Shown: positions 26,501 to 33,340 of the stretch, piece by piece
Layout: every line of letters begins with the position of its first letter
Numbering within the stretch: the stretch's first letter is position 1
Assembly (NCBI GenBank): GCA_902788275.1
Contig: CADAJV010000004.1
Location: 1 to 49,106 of the forward strand
Direction: 5' to 3'
Origin: an uncultured Bacteroidales bacterium
GTDB taxonomy: Bacteria > Bacteroidota > Bacteroidia > Bacteroidales > Bacteroidaceae
Length of the DNA stretch: 49,106 bases
Translations under genes and position numbers: made by a program
The notes under the pieces: generated by a model
What the model saw: only the letters and a program-made list of their open reading frames with translations
What the model was told of the DNA's origin: nothing
Databases searched by the model: none

Positions 26501-27117
26501 AGGAGAATGGCGAGGGTGAGCTGATTACCACCATCGAGTTCTATGAGAAGAACGAGTTTGCCGCCGGCGAGCCTTGCCTCATCGTGCTGGGCGACACAGC
26601 CAAGGACAGCGAGTTTGAGGACTACGACATGGTTATCCCCTTCCCCACCGAGTTTGTTGAGGATGCTCACGGACACGAGTTTGTAAGCAACGGCATCGTG
26701 GGTGGTCTCCACTCCTACGCTGCTGCCGAGGGTACAGCCATCTCCAGCGGCAAGAACTTCTTTGCCGTTGACGCCAAGGGCAATGCCTACGGCGCACAGA
26801 CCGGTATCTTCGACCTCTCAACCTATAAGCGTGCCATCGAGGACCAGGAGACTGCCTACACCCTCGTCATACCCGGCATGGCCAAGCTGACCAACTCTGC
26901 CGACGTTGACGGCAACGGCGATGTCAACACCGCCGACGTGGTAGCCGTCTATGGATTTATCATCCAGGGCGAGGAGTCTGGCTTCACCGCCAAGGCTGCC
27001 GATGTCAACGGCGACGGCGAGGTCAACTCTGCCGACGTGGTGGCTATCTACACCGCCATCGTAGGCCCCGAGGGTGCCGCAAGCCCCATCTTCAAGGCCC
27101 AGATGCTCAAGAACTAA
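23503..27117 (+). CDS. Large surface protein with dockerin repeats (paralogue)
   Basis: Exported protein of 1204 residues, collinear with the product of the gene at 18958. They share the opening ARWIVGERK, the GPNDIRTDSPT stretch, the discoidin-like module, the FIVAR-like helices, the KWYFITNLD segment, the WRFVPVEGTEYYAIQNMYN block and the dockerin pair. The signal peptide runs to about residue 22. The dockerin repeats lie at about 1131-1190 (DVDGNGDVNTADVVAVYGFI and DVNGDGEVNSADVVAIYTAI) with intact Asp/Asn calcium-binding positions. The protein ends soon after, in PIFKAQMLKN, without the TonB-type domain of its partner. It has its own promoter, and a 22-bp repeat array separates the two genes. 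A structural or glycan-binding role at the cell surface is inference. Confidence 0.85.
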   Translation: MKKIFTLLALATMAASWTTMSARWIVGERKSADQLKVGDTVVIEPASQDRWAGWYLQAADDAHKGYGVMVSEGLGIGDAAIITLEQGPNDIRTDSPTVLLKLVGTDEYVDNHYWDWPGGGFHATANIEKAAPFQLLTCAEPAPWYDPAKGDDFVNWGNAPWVAKDDAAWDEKSVVLSVSPSETDFGYVSFSSDTQNWAGGGHIILSHWTHSCQFNFYEVKYEKELRQDLEELINAYTSSAMDYAGGSDPGYYAQEAIDNYESLLEQAMMVCYDASATDEQVVSIGQQLKAAREAMLASSIPMSEGYYYIINDMEETVNQGVAEKAMYFNEDRNQIWWGPFKEGDIRFVFYVKQYEDGENWLVQNLKTNQYFGPTDGYTKPFAPAVENTFYTKFIPYEGTGSWYLRTHNGAGLWGMGAYGDPSSSDDANNYVYGYNGAEIKNKPHQKWTWRMRKITDQETIDKFMEYKKQADRTSELNSLVKEGTSLYAKLFNFTTDTSEGLIKVATGGIDEEPTADNQITFASIIKEGPAWADKYQFLIDESDTTYMKGRGYIQIDISQTPQSMVSFFYQRRGANQKYPNAGEWGEQERPAQTTIYAANTLEDGGDWTQVGTLDMSELADPIIASINMGKEYKYLRYQVEANKTGGGFFTLGGFQVYKANIDEATSQYSTTEGLKDKADALAAKLDESKAIVAADNATEDDIQALRQAINAVSELYADTTDLANLINECEVLLDGVQVGDGMGQLSDEALATTLRQVIDAAREAAFVSPVNVQVVKASTAAVKEAKDAFMAGLNSFEVGKWYFITNLDDERAGEDGAEDAFCGGSAIYLDKNTPNASVTKWGLFDRASMSLSADNNPKAMWRFVPVEGTEYYAIQNMYNGYYLGDFAGNNINLPISEKPVAYDVAYVGNAKFNLIPKTRSNKENYALWPEGYEADVVCHVADNAAAWTFVEVIPEKQESIVLSDFAFNLLDVMTVPYNIRDIAEYNEDVHTYAIKKVTQEENGEGELITTIEFYEKNEFAAGEPCLIVLGDTAKDSEFEDYDMVIPFPTEFVEDAHGHEFVSNGIVGGLHSYAAAEGTAISSGKNFFAVDAKGNAYGAQTGIFDLSTYKRAIEDQETAYTLVIPGMAKLTNSADVDGNGDVNTADVVAVYGFIIQGEESGFTAKAADVNGDGEVNSADVVAIYTAIVGPEGAASPIFKAQMLKN

Positions 27118-27130
27118 TTCAAACTATACC

Positions 27131-27168
27131 GAGCCCCCTATGTCTTTACAACTGAGCATAGGGGGCTC
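27131..27168 (+). terminator. Hairpin terminator after the second dockerin gene
   Basis: GAGCCCCCTATG (27131-27142) and CATAGGGGGCTC (27157-27168) form a perfect 12-bp stem. The T run after it is short (TGTTTT), so partial readthrough into the YARHG gene is possible. Confidence 0.75.
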
Positions 27169-27205
27169 AATGTTTTCTGTAAACAATAACAAAAACTCAA
27201 ACAGT

Positions 27206-27601
27206 ATGAAACACCGCATCTTCATTTTCGCCATGCTGACCGCATTCGTGCTAGCAGGCTCTGTCTCGGCCCAGGTACCGTCAATACCGCGTAAGACCAC
27301 CACAACCAAGCGTACCACCACTACCACGCAACGCAACCCCAACGTGGCATGGGGCACACAGTACGACTGGCTCTCCACACGCTACGCCACCTACGATGAC
27401 ATCCGCAACTATGACCGCGGCCAAGTCCGCGTGCTTAAAAACTCTATCTATGCCCGCCACGGACGCAGGTTCAAGGATGCCAACCTACGCTCATACTTCA
27501 ACTCGCAGTCATGGTACAAGCCGCGCTACGACGAAGTGCCCACCAAACAATTCAACAAGTATGAGAACGCCAACATAGCGTTCCTGAAAAAATATGAATA
27601 G
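27206..27601 (+). CDS. Secreted YARHG-domain protein
   Basis: Small exported protein of 131 residues. The signal peptide (MKHRIFIFAMLTAFVLAGSVSA) is followed by a Thr/Arg/Lys-rich linker. The C-terminal domain holds the signature NSIYARHGRRFKDANLRSYF, then SQSWYKPRYDEVP, which is the YARHG domain, an extracellular module of unknown function that probably binds cell wall material. I chose the ATG that begins the signal peptide. It lies behind a hairpin after the dockerin gene and directly abuts the lipoprotein gene downstream, so these two small genes are likely cotranscribed. Confidence 0.88.
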   Translation: MKHRIFIFAMLTAFVLAGSVSAQVPSIPRKTTTTKRTTTTTQRNPNVAWGTQYDWLSTRYATYDDIRNYDRGQVRVLKNSIYARHGRRFKDANLRSYFNSQSWYKPRYDEVPTKQFNKYENANIAFLKKYE

Positions 27602-27607
27602 TTGAGT

Positions 27608-28000
27608 GTGAAGACAGTCTTTATTGTATGCATTTCTGCCGCCCTGTCTTTCGCAGCATGCGGCAAGTCGGCTCCTGCCTATAAGGAAAAAACGCAACAG
27701 GAGCGCACCGAAAGCTACCATCGCGACCTCACCACTCCCGACCTACAGCTCTTCAGACTGCGCGGCAATGTGCTGTCGGCCGAGGCCATGCTAACCAAGG
27801 GGGCTGCCAATGGCCAGAGCATATACCTCAGATTCATGCCCAACGGCATGCTGGAGAGCATCATCTATGGAGGTGACAGCCTCACCATTGTGCGCAACAA
27901 CTCTGGCGAGGTACTGCAGATGCTCTCACCTTCCGGCCAGGATGTCAAGCCCGAAATAATCAACGGCTATGACTCCCTCAGCCACGTCATATACTATTAG
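27608..28000 (+). CDS. Small lipoprotein of unknown function
   Basis: Unrecognised protein of about 130 residues. The N-terminus (KTVFIVCISAALSFAACGKSAP) is a lipoprotein signal with the lipobox FAAC and Cys at about position 18. The mature part is predicted beta-rich (FRLRGNVLSAEAMLTKG, IYLRFMPNGMLESIIYGGDSL), reminiscent of beta-strand repeats seen in lipoproteins with YD-type motifs. There is no ATG: the frame opens with TTG at 27602, and a GTG at 27608 gives the better signal peptide. It starts a few bases after the YARHG stop, so translation may be coupled. Convergent with the gene ending at 28154. Confidence 0.7.
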   Translation: MKTVFIVCISAALSFAACGKSAPAYKEKTQQERTESYHRDLTTPDLQLFRLRGNVLSAEAMLTKGAANGQSIYLRFMPNGMLESIIYGGDSLTIVRNNSGEVLQMLSPSGQDVKPEIINGYDSLSHVIYY

Positions 28001-28002
28001 AG

Positions 28003-28151
28003 TTCGGAAGTAGTAAAGTTGCCGCTTCGCTCTCAGACTTTCTTGATATGTTGGCACCGGCTGCGCCGACAGCTAACGAAAGTCTTCGCGATGCCTGTGG
28101 CATTCGAGATTTCGAAAGTAGTAAGGTTAAAGTGTCCTAACTTTACTACTT
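28003..28151. repeat. Element with inverted ends between convergent genes
   Basis: AAGTAGTAAAGTT (28008-28020) is inverted exactly at 28139-28151. An inner pair GACTTTC (28036-28042) / GAAAGTC (28078-28084) and a direct repeat of the left end (28111-28126, GAAAGTAGTAAGGTT) lie inside. AAAGTCTTCGCGAT at 28079 recurs at 11852. It fills the whole space between two convergent genes and may serve as their terminator. Confidence 0.7.
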
Positions 28152-28153
28152 TT

Positions 28154-28588
28154 TTATTCTTTCATAAGTTGCTCAAGGAAATTGTCAAGGTCTTGGTCAA
28201 GGCCCTGCATCAGTTGCTGAGAATCAAACACCATCAACTGATCGTCAACTAGGTAAAGCTCTGCCAACGTCTCCTTGTCTTCATCAACCAACAAGAAACT
28301 GTACGGCTTGAGCAGCGACAGGGCATCCACTTCCGTCTTATGGCTGGCAAGGTGTTTGCGAATGGCGGCAGCTACCTCAGTGGTATCGTCCTGCCCTATC
28401 CATTCCTCAACGATGGCAGAATATATCTCGTTGTCATCATCATCATAGATGGTCAACTGCCCTGTGTCGCCATTCACCTGAATCAGCACATCACTCATCA
28501 CAGGGTCATCGGCTCCGGCAGGATAGCGCCGGACTATCGCGCTGAGAGCATCGTCTAAGATCTGCATAATCTGATTGTCTTGAGCCAT
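28154..28588 (-). CDS. Acidic cytoplasmic protein of unknown function
   Basis: Unrecognised protein of 144 residues with no signal peptide or membrane segment. It is strongly acidic (stretches such as IYDDDDNEIYSAIVEEW and LDQDLDNFLEQLMKE). The pattern of short strands and helices suggests a compact alpha/beta fold. The segment LIQVNGDTGQLTIYDDDDNE followed by a helix and LVDEDKETLAELYLVDDQ suggests two related halves. It follows the zinc-ribbon membrane protein gene by 48 bases on the same strand, so the two probably form an operon and may work together. The ATG start is clear. Confidence 0.75.
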   Translation of the reverse strand: MAQDNQIMQILDDALSAIVRRYPAGADDPVMSDVLIQVNGDTGQLTIYDDDDNEIYSAIVEEWIGQDDTTEVAAAIRKHLASHKTEVDALSLLKPYSFLLVDEDKETLAELYLVDDQLMVFDSQQLMQGLDQDLDNFLEQLMKE

Positions 28589-28636
28589 AGTAAAGTTAAC
28601 GGTTATTGTGGAACAAGCCTCTGTCTGTTATTCACG

Positions 28637-29299
28637 CTAAAGAGCACCTCCCCCTTCGGGAGTGGCAGCCGGGGTCGGTGTCGGGGCTGGTGCCGGCTCT
28701 TCGCTGGCTGATGGTGCTGCAGCCGGGGCTTCTATCTCTATCTCCTCACTCTCTGCGGGAATCTCCTCCGGCACTTCTGTACGAATCACAGGCTTTGCCA
28801 CGGGTTCCTCCACCACCCTGGCCGGTGTGGTGTCGGGGGGCAGAGTCTGCATTGTGGCTACGCTGTCAACCTCCTCTGCATCATCGTTGTTAAGCACTCC
28901 CGAGGTGGTGAACACCAAGGCTATACACACAATGGCCAGCACTATGACTGCCACTATCAGAATGTATGTCAACAGGTTGCGCTGTTTCTTGGGCTCCACG
29001 CTGTGTTCCTCGTAGTGCGGAGGATAATATGGTGGCTGAATAGGCTCAAGCTTAGGGGCATGAGCCGTAGTCTCCTCTAACTCCCTATTTGGAGAGAGTA
29101 CTCTGGCGCCAGTCTCTCCCTCTGTTGAGGGTTGAGTTGGGGATGGACTTGGTGCTTCGGGGCTCGGTGCCTCGGAGAAGATTGCCGGGGTGGATGTTAT
29201 CATCTCCAGCGCATCGCTGGTTGGCAATCCACACTGCGGACAGTGGGCGGCGCGGTCGGAGAATACCTTGCCGCATTCAGGACATTTTATTAGTGACAT
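28637..29299 (-). CDS. Zinc-ribbon membrane protein with low-complexity tail
   Basis: A 220-residue protein. The N-terminus has a zinc ribbon with CPEC (Cys 6, 9) and CPQCG (Cys 20, 23). A Pro/Ser/Glu-rich linker follows, then one membrane segment at about 108-131 (LLTYILIVAVIVLAIVCIALVF) and a Pro/Glu/Ala-rich C-terminal region outside the membrane. The type is common in Bacteroidetes, with no defined role. Linker residues about 52-77 (SPSPTQPSTEGETGARVLSPN) come from a GC-rich repeat also present in ileS in the opposite orientation. ATG start. Confidence 0.82.
   Translation of the reverse strand: MSLIKCPECGKVFSDRAAHCPQCGLPTSDALEMITSTPAIFSEAPSPEAPSPSPTQPSTEGETGARVLSPNRELEETTAHAPKLEPIQPPYYPPHYEEHSVEPKKQRNLLTYILIVAVIVLAIVCIALVFTTSGVLNNDDAEEVDSVATMQTLPPDTTPARVVEEPVAKPVIRTEVPEEIPAESEEIEIEAPAAAPSASEEPAPAPTPTPAATPEGGGAL
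29071..29146. repeat. GC-rich palindromic element, copy d (in zinc-ribbon gene)
   Basis: It shares ACTCTGGCGCCAG (29100-29112) exactly with 40628-40640 and matches the ileS copy along most of its 76 bases (CTCCCTATTTGGAGAGA before; CTCTCCCTCTGTTGAGGG after). It is read in frame on the minus strand. Confidence 0.8.
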
Positions 29300-29524
29300 A
29301 TTGCAGTTTAACTATTTCACTGTTATCATTGCATCCTTCATGACCATCTTTACCTTTTCGTTCTTGCTATTAGCTCGCGATGCCTTCGGCTTAATCGCCG
29401 CTATGCTCTGATAGTCATATTTCGGTGCGAAGATATGATTTTTTTGTGTAAAAGGCTTAAACTTTACCTCTTTTTATTATCATGAAGTGCATTTTTACCT
29501 TTTTCTCTACCGATTTTCAGCATT

Positions 29525-31264
29525 TTAGCGGGTAATGAAATGCTGCATGATACCATCGGTATTGCGCAGCGACTCTATTTTGCGCAGAGATTCCTCACTC
29601 ACTACCACCTTGCCGTTGAGCATTCCTCTGCTCGTGGCAGCAACAAAACTGCCGTTGTTGTCTAAGTTAAGAGTTTTGTTTTCCTTATTCACCGCATTGT
29701 TTCTAACACCCTTCAGCATGGTGGGCGCAGCCGCCTTGAGCAGGACGTTCTGGCCGAGGCGGCACTGGTTGTCACCGCCCTCGCGCCCCTCAAAGCGTAT
29801 AGGGCCGTCTATCACATTGTCATAAATTCTGTTGTTGACATTCACTATGGCCGTCTTGCTCTCTCGGCTCTTCTCTATGTTAGGCGTATAGCGTGAGTCT
29901 ATCGAGTAGCCGTTGGAGGTGTTAAGTATTACGTTTCCATAAATCTGGAAATTGTATGCGCCGTCATCGCAGTAGATGCCGTTATTGTCGCAAGCTCCGT
30001 TGTAATCGTGAATATAGTTGTGACGCACTGTCACATCGTCGTTCTGCGTGTAGATATAGATGGCACCGGTGTCCATCGTTGAGTGACTGAGCCAGTCGGC
30101 CATGTAGAAGGGCGTAAAGTAGAGTTCATTGTTCTCCACTATGCCTGTCTCCTCGGTGCGTTTGTCAGCCTTCCACCATGTGCCTACGGCAATGCCGCAG
30201 GAGCCAAAGTTACGCAGTTCGTTGTCGGCCACGTAATAGTCTTTACCGGAGCAGCGTATGCAGAAGGTGTTGGTGCTGGCCAGGCTCATATCCTCAAACT
30301 TGCAGCCAGCCACCCTGGTGTTAAAGGAATAGGCAGCGTTGACACCATAGTTGTAGCATCTGTTAAAATGGCAGCGCTCCACATTTACATTCTCGCTGCC
30401 TCTCACCTCTACCACCCTGCTGCGGATGCCCGTAAAGCGGCAATTGCTCAGAGTGATGCTGTTGGCCTTAGCCTTACTTATATATATAAGGTGGCCGCCC
30501 TCTGGTGTCGGCGTCTCGCCGTTGCCGCCAATCCTGACTCCGCGCATCTCAAACGAGCCGAAGGTGCTGCTGTCGATGGTCAGGAAGCGCGTCGGCACCT
30601 TCTCTTCGTCGTCAGTGGCATTAGGGTACTCCAGTCTGAAGCGCGGCATCACCTCTTGGCCGGGGATTCTCTTGTGGGTGTAGCCGTAATCCAGATTTAC
30701 GTTATAGCTGTTGTAGCTCTTGTTGAATGCAAGGTCACTGGCTATAAAGTATATCCAATTCTTACTTATGCGCTCCACGCTATAGATCAGCGACTTAAAC
30801 CACTGAGTAATTCGGATTGCCAACCTGCCATCGGCTCCCGAACCTTCGAGCTCCCGAACTCTCGAGCTCTCCCGTCCCTTCGGTACATGCACCCGGCAGA
30901 GCTTGCTCTCCTCGTCCACCACCTCTATGAGCCGGTCACTCTCAATAAGACCGTCGGGCATTAGCGTATCGGTCTCCACCATCGGCAGGAGCAGGCACCC
31001 ATTGCCTCTGATGCTGATATCCACGTCATCCCAATGCTTGCTGGAGAGCGTAAGGTGCCTCTCCCTAAACCGAAACGTGTTGCTGCCGAGATCCACCACC
31101 ACGCTCTTGGCGCCACTCTTGACAGCAGCATCAATCTTGCGGCTAAGCACATTAAAATCCTCCTGCGTACAGATTAGCAGGGTGTCTGCCGGGGCAGCCC
31201 ACATGGGCAGTGACAACAACAGCAGGAAAAAAGAAGTGAGATATAAGGCAATAGATTTCATCAT
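29525..31264 (-). CDS. Secreted right-handed beta-helix protein
   Basis: Exported protein of 579 residues with signal peptide (IALYLTSFFLLLLSLPMWA). From about residue 240 to 480 it shows parallel beta-helix (pectate-lyase-like) repeats with Asn ladders: SITLSNCRFTGIRSRVVEVRG, VNVERCHFNRCYNYGVN, DYYVADNELRNFGSCGI, VTVRHNYIHDYNGACDNNGIYCDDG. This resembles right-handed beta-helix proteins that bind or cleave acidic polysaccharides, such as the PL6 family; a catalytic Lys/Arg pair cannot be assigned. Residues 130-147 (KGRESSRVRELEGSGADG) correspond to a TCGAG-rich repeat. The gene begins immediately after the DUF4298 stop, and the pair follow the histidine kinase gene. Confidence 0.85.
   Translation of the reverse strand: MMKSIALYLTSFFLLLLSLPMWAAPADTLLICTQEDFNVLSRKIDAAVKSGAKSVVVDLGSNTFRFRERHLTLSSKHWDDVDISIRGNGCLLLPMVETDTLMPDGLIESDRLIEVVDEESKLCRVHVPKGRESSRVRELEGSGADGRLAIRITQWFKSLIYSVERISKNWIYFIASDLAFNKSYNSYNVNLDYGYTHKRIPGQEVMPRFRLEYPNATDDEEKVPTRFLTIDSSTFGSFEMRGVRIGGNGETPTPEGGHLIYISKAKANSITLSNCRFTGIRSRVVEVRGSENVNVERCHFNRCYNYGVNAAYSFNTRVAGCKFEDMSLASTNTFCIRCSGKDYYVADNELRNFGSCGIAVGTWWKADKRTEETGIVENNELYFTPFYMADWLSHSTMDTGAIYIYTQNDDVTVRHNYIHDYNGACDNNGIYCDDGAYNFQIYGNVILNTSNGYSIDSRYTPNIEKSRESKTAIVNVNNRIYDNVIDGPIRFEGREGGDNQCRLGQNVLLKAAAPTMLKGVRNNAVNKENKTLNLDNNGSFVAATSRGMLNGKVVVSEESLRKIESLRNTDGIMQHFITR
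30836..30875. repeat. TCGAGCTCCCGAAC-type short repeat in the beta-helix gene
   Basis: Two tandem units of about 16 bp (CTTCGAGCTCCCGAAC, TCTCGAGCTCTCCCG) encode SSRVRELE. A 29-base stretch matches the reverse complement of ileS 42297-42329 at 22 of 29 positions. Confidence 0.5.
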
Positions 31265-31573
31265 TTATTCTTTTGAAAGTTCAGCCATTCGCTCCAGTAT
31301 TTCGCGGTAATGAGCAAGTGTGTTCCATATTCCGTCTTCGGAGAGCACCCCGCGTTTTAGATTGTAAGGCAGCAGCCCGGCCTCATCGGCCTCCATATCC
31401 TCGCGCCACTCCGGTCCGTGATAGTATTCCGTTAGTTGGCGTACAGCATCTCTGGCACTCTCAAGTCTCCCGAGAGCGCAATCCGTATCGTGGAGTACAG
31501 ACTGCACCTCGTCCAGCAACTGCTCCATTGCCTTAATACGGCTAATCATCTGGTTATTCTGACCACTCGGCAT
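31265..31573 (-). CDS. DUF4298 family protein
   Basis: Small cytoplasmic protein of about 102 residues, helical N-terminal half (ISRIKAMEQLLDEVQSVLHD, then LESARDAVRQLTEYY) followed by the conserved segment WREDMEADEAGLLPYNLKRGVLSEDGIW, which is characteristic of DUF4298. The function of this family is unknown to me. The start is the ATG at 31573; a GTG two codons earlier is in frame. Its stop lies directly against the start of the beta-helix gene, and the histidine kinase gene ends 79 bases upstream, so all may be one transcript. Confidence 0.85.
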   Translation of the reverse strand: MPSGQNNQMISRIKAMEQLLDEVQSVLHDTDCALGRLESARDAVRQLTEYYHGPEWREDMEADEAGLLPYNLKRGVLSEDGIWNTLAHYREILERMAELSKE

Positions 31574-31652
31574 AATCACTCAACGTAACATCTCACACTC
31601 AGTCACAAACCTCCATTGGAGGTGCGACTGTACGACAGTTATCGGTTTTTTA

Positions 31653-32570
31653 TCAGCTATTTATCTTTAGCGTAAACACAAAGCGCAGCCCGCCCTCCAG
31701 CGGAGCCTCAGCCCTGATTGTTCCGCCGTGGAGCATCACGGCATTCTTGACGATAGCCAGGCCCAGGCCGGTGCCGCCCTGCTGACGGCTGCGCCCCTTG
31801 TCCACACGGTAGAAGCGCTCAAACAGGCGCTCCAGGTGCTCAGGGGCAACGCCCGCCCCGTTATCAGCATAGGTAAAGAGCCACTCCGCTCCGTTCTTCT
31901 CAGCCGCAATCTCAATGGTGGTTCCCTTGCCGGCATGACTGATAGAGTTGTCAATAAGGTTGCTGAATATGCTGTGCAGCAGCATAGCATTGCCATTCAG
32001 CACAATGCTCTGCGGCAGGCAGTTGCGTATCTTCATCTGTCTATTCTCCAGGCGCAGTGAACTGTCCTCAACAATCTCTTCCACCAGGCTGGAGACGTCC
32101 ACCCTTTCGCGGCTAAGGCTGTTGGCGGCATAGTCCATGCGGTTAAGCACCGCAAGGTCCTGTAGCAGGGCCGTAAGCCGCTGAGCCTGGGCGTAGGTGC
32201 GCTCAACAAACATATTGCGTTTCTCTGCATCGATGTCGGGATTGTCAATCAGTGTCTCAGTGTAGCCCAGAATGCCAGCCACAGGGGTCTTGAGCTCATG
32301 GGCGATATTCTGTGTCAACTCGCGGCGCATAATGGCCTGCCGCTCCTGCTTCTCGCGGCGGATGCGTTCATCCATGCGGCGGGCATATCGCAACAGTAGC
32401 AGCGACAGTCCAACCATCACCACCAGCGAGAAGATGAGCAGATGCCAGTCGCTGGCCTCGTTGAAAGGCTTAATAAACTTGCGGTCGTAATCTTCAAAAA
32501 TAATAAAGATTACGGCATAGATGACAAAAATTGCCATCACGCTCCAAAACATTTTCTTGCCTTCACTCAT
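31653..32570 (-). CDS. Sensor histidine kinase, PhoR-like
   Basis: Membrane sensor kinase of 305 residues. Two membrane segments (about 8-26 and 43-61) enclose a short periplasmic loop of about 16 residues, so there is no extracellular sensor domain and no PAS domain. The dimerisation helix has AHELKTPVAGILGYTE with the phosphorylated His at 91. The ATPase domain shows NLIDNSISHA (N box), YADNGAGVAPEHL (G1), LFERFYRVDKGRSRQQGGTGLGLAIVKNAV (F and G2). Its start overlaps the response regulator stop by four bases (ATGA), so the two are translationally coupled. A Na/Pi transporter with a PhoU-like tail lies upstream in the same direction, which fits phosphate sensing, as in PhoR. Confidence 0.92.
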   Translation of the reverse strand: MSEGKKMFWSVMAIFVIYAVIFIIFEDYDRKFIKPFNEASDWHLLIFSLVVMVGLSLLLLRYARRMDERIRREKQERQAIMRRELTQNIAHELKTPVAGILGYTETLIDNPDIDAEKRNMFVERTYAQAQRLTALLQDLAVLNRMDYAANSLSRERVDVSSLVEEIVEDSSLRLENRQMKIRNCLPQSIVLNGNAMLLHSIFSNLIDNSISHAGKGTTIEIAAEKNGAEWLFTYADNGAGVAPEHLERLFERFYRVDKGRSRQQGGTGLGLAIVKNAVMLHGGTIRAEAPLEGGLRFVFTLKINS

Positions 32571-33205
32571 AGCTCATAAACATATCCATAGCCTTGGCGT
32601 GCCACTATGCGGGCGGCATATGGGCCCAGCTTCTTGCGCAGCCTGGTGATGTTAACATCCACTGTGCGTGCGGTAACCACAAAGTCCGGCCATACAGACT
32701 CCATCAACTCCTGACGCGAGAGCACCTGTCCCTGCCGACTCGTCAGCAGATGCAGCAGCTCAAACTCCGTCTTGGTCAACAGTATGGGCTTGCCGTCAAC
32801 CAAGGCCGTCTTAGCCTCGGCATTGAGCTCCACGCCCTCGTTGCGGGCGGCACCGCCGATGCGGCTGAGCACCGCTTTCACCCGGGCCATCACCTCGCGA
32901 ACGGAAAACGGCTTGGTGATATAATCGTCGGCACCCAGACGAAAGCCCTCCAGCTTGTCCTCCTCCTCACCCTTGGCCGTAAGGAAGATGATGGGCACGT
33001 CAACCCTCTGCGCCATCTCATAGCCTGACATGCCGGGCATCATCACGTCAAGCAGCAGCAGGTCAACATCCCCGAGGTTCATGCTCATGGCCTCCTCGGC
33101 CGAACAGGCCGTGTTCACGGCATAGCCCGCCGCCTCAAGGTTAAAGCGCAGAATCTCGCATATATCCGGCTCATCGTCAACCACTAAAATATGCCATTGT
33201 GCCAT
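32567..33205 (-). CDS. OmpR/PhoB-family response regulator
   Basis: DNA-binding response regulator of 212 residues. The receiver domain has the acidic pair D10/D11, phosphorylation site D53 (LLLLDVMMPGMSGYE), T76 (FLTAKG) and K98 (YITKPFS). The C-terminal winged helix (about 125-212) includes LLTKTEFELLHLL, SRQELMESVW and VDVNITRLRKKLG, as in the PhoB/OmpR group. ATG start. It is translationally coupled with the kinase gene. The neighbouring Na/Pi transporter gene is a plausible target; no phosphate box is recognised. Confidence 0.95.
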   Translation of the reverse strand: MAQWHILVVDDEPDICEILRFNLEAAGYAVNTACSAEEAMSMNLGDVDLLLLDVMMPGMSGYEMAQRVDVPIIFLTAKGEEEDKLEGFRLGADDYITKPFSVREVMARVKAVLSRIGGAARNEGVELNAEAKTALVDGKPILLTKTEFELLHLLTSRQGQVLSRQELMESVWPDFVVTARTVDVNITRLRKKLGPYAARIVARQGYGYVYEL

Positions 33206-33340
33206 AGTCGGTAAAAAAGGAACAAGCGTTTTGATTAAGACATAGACAGGAAGTTTGCTTTATGTCATGGCGGATAATGCCGAAAGTATCGCGAGCGAAT
33301 AGCGAGAACGAAGCGGCAAACGTCTGTTGATAAAAATGAG

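Noticed and set aside
27074-27205. Earlier start for the YARHG protein
   Set aside because: The upstream frame overlaps the dockerin gene end and its terminator hairpin, and would bury the signal peptide.
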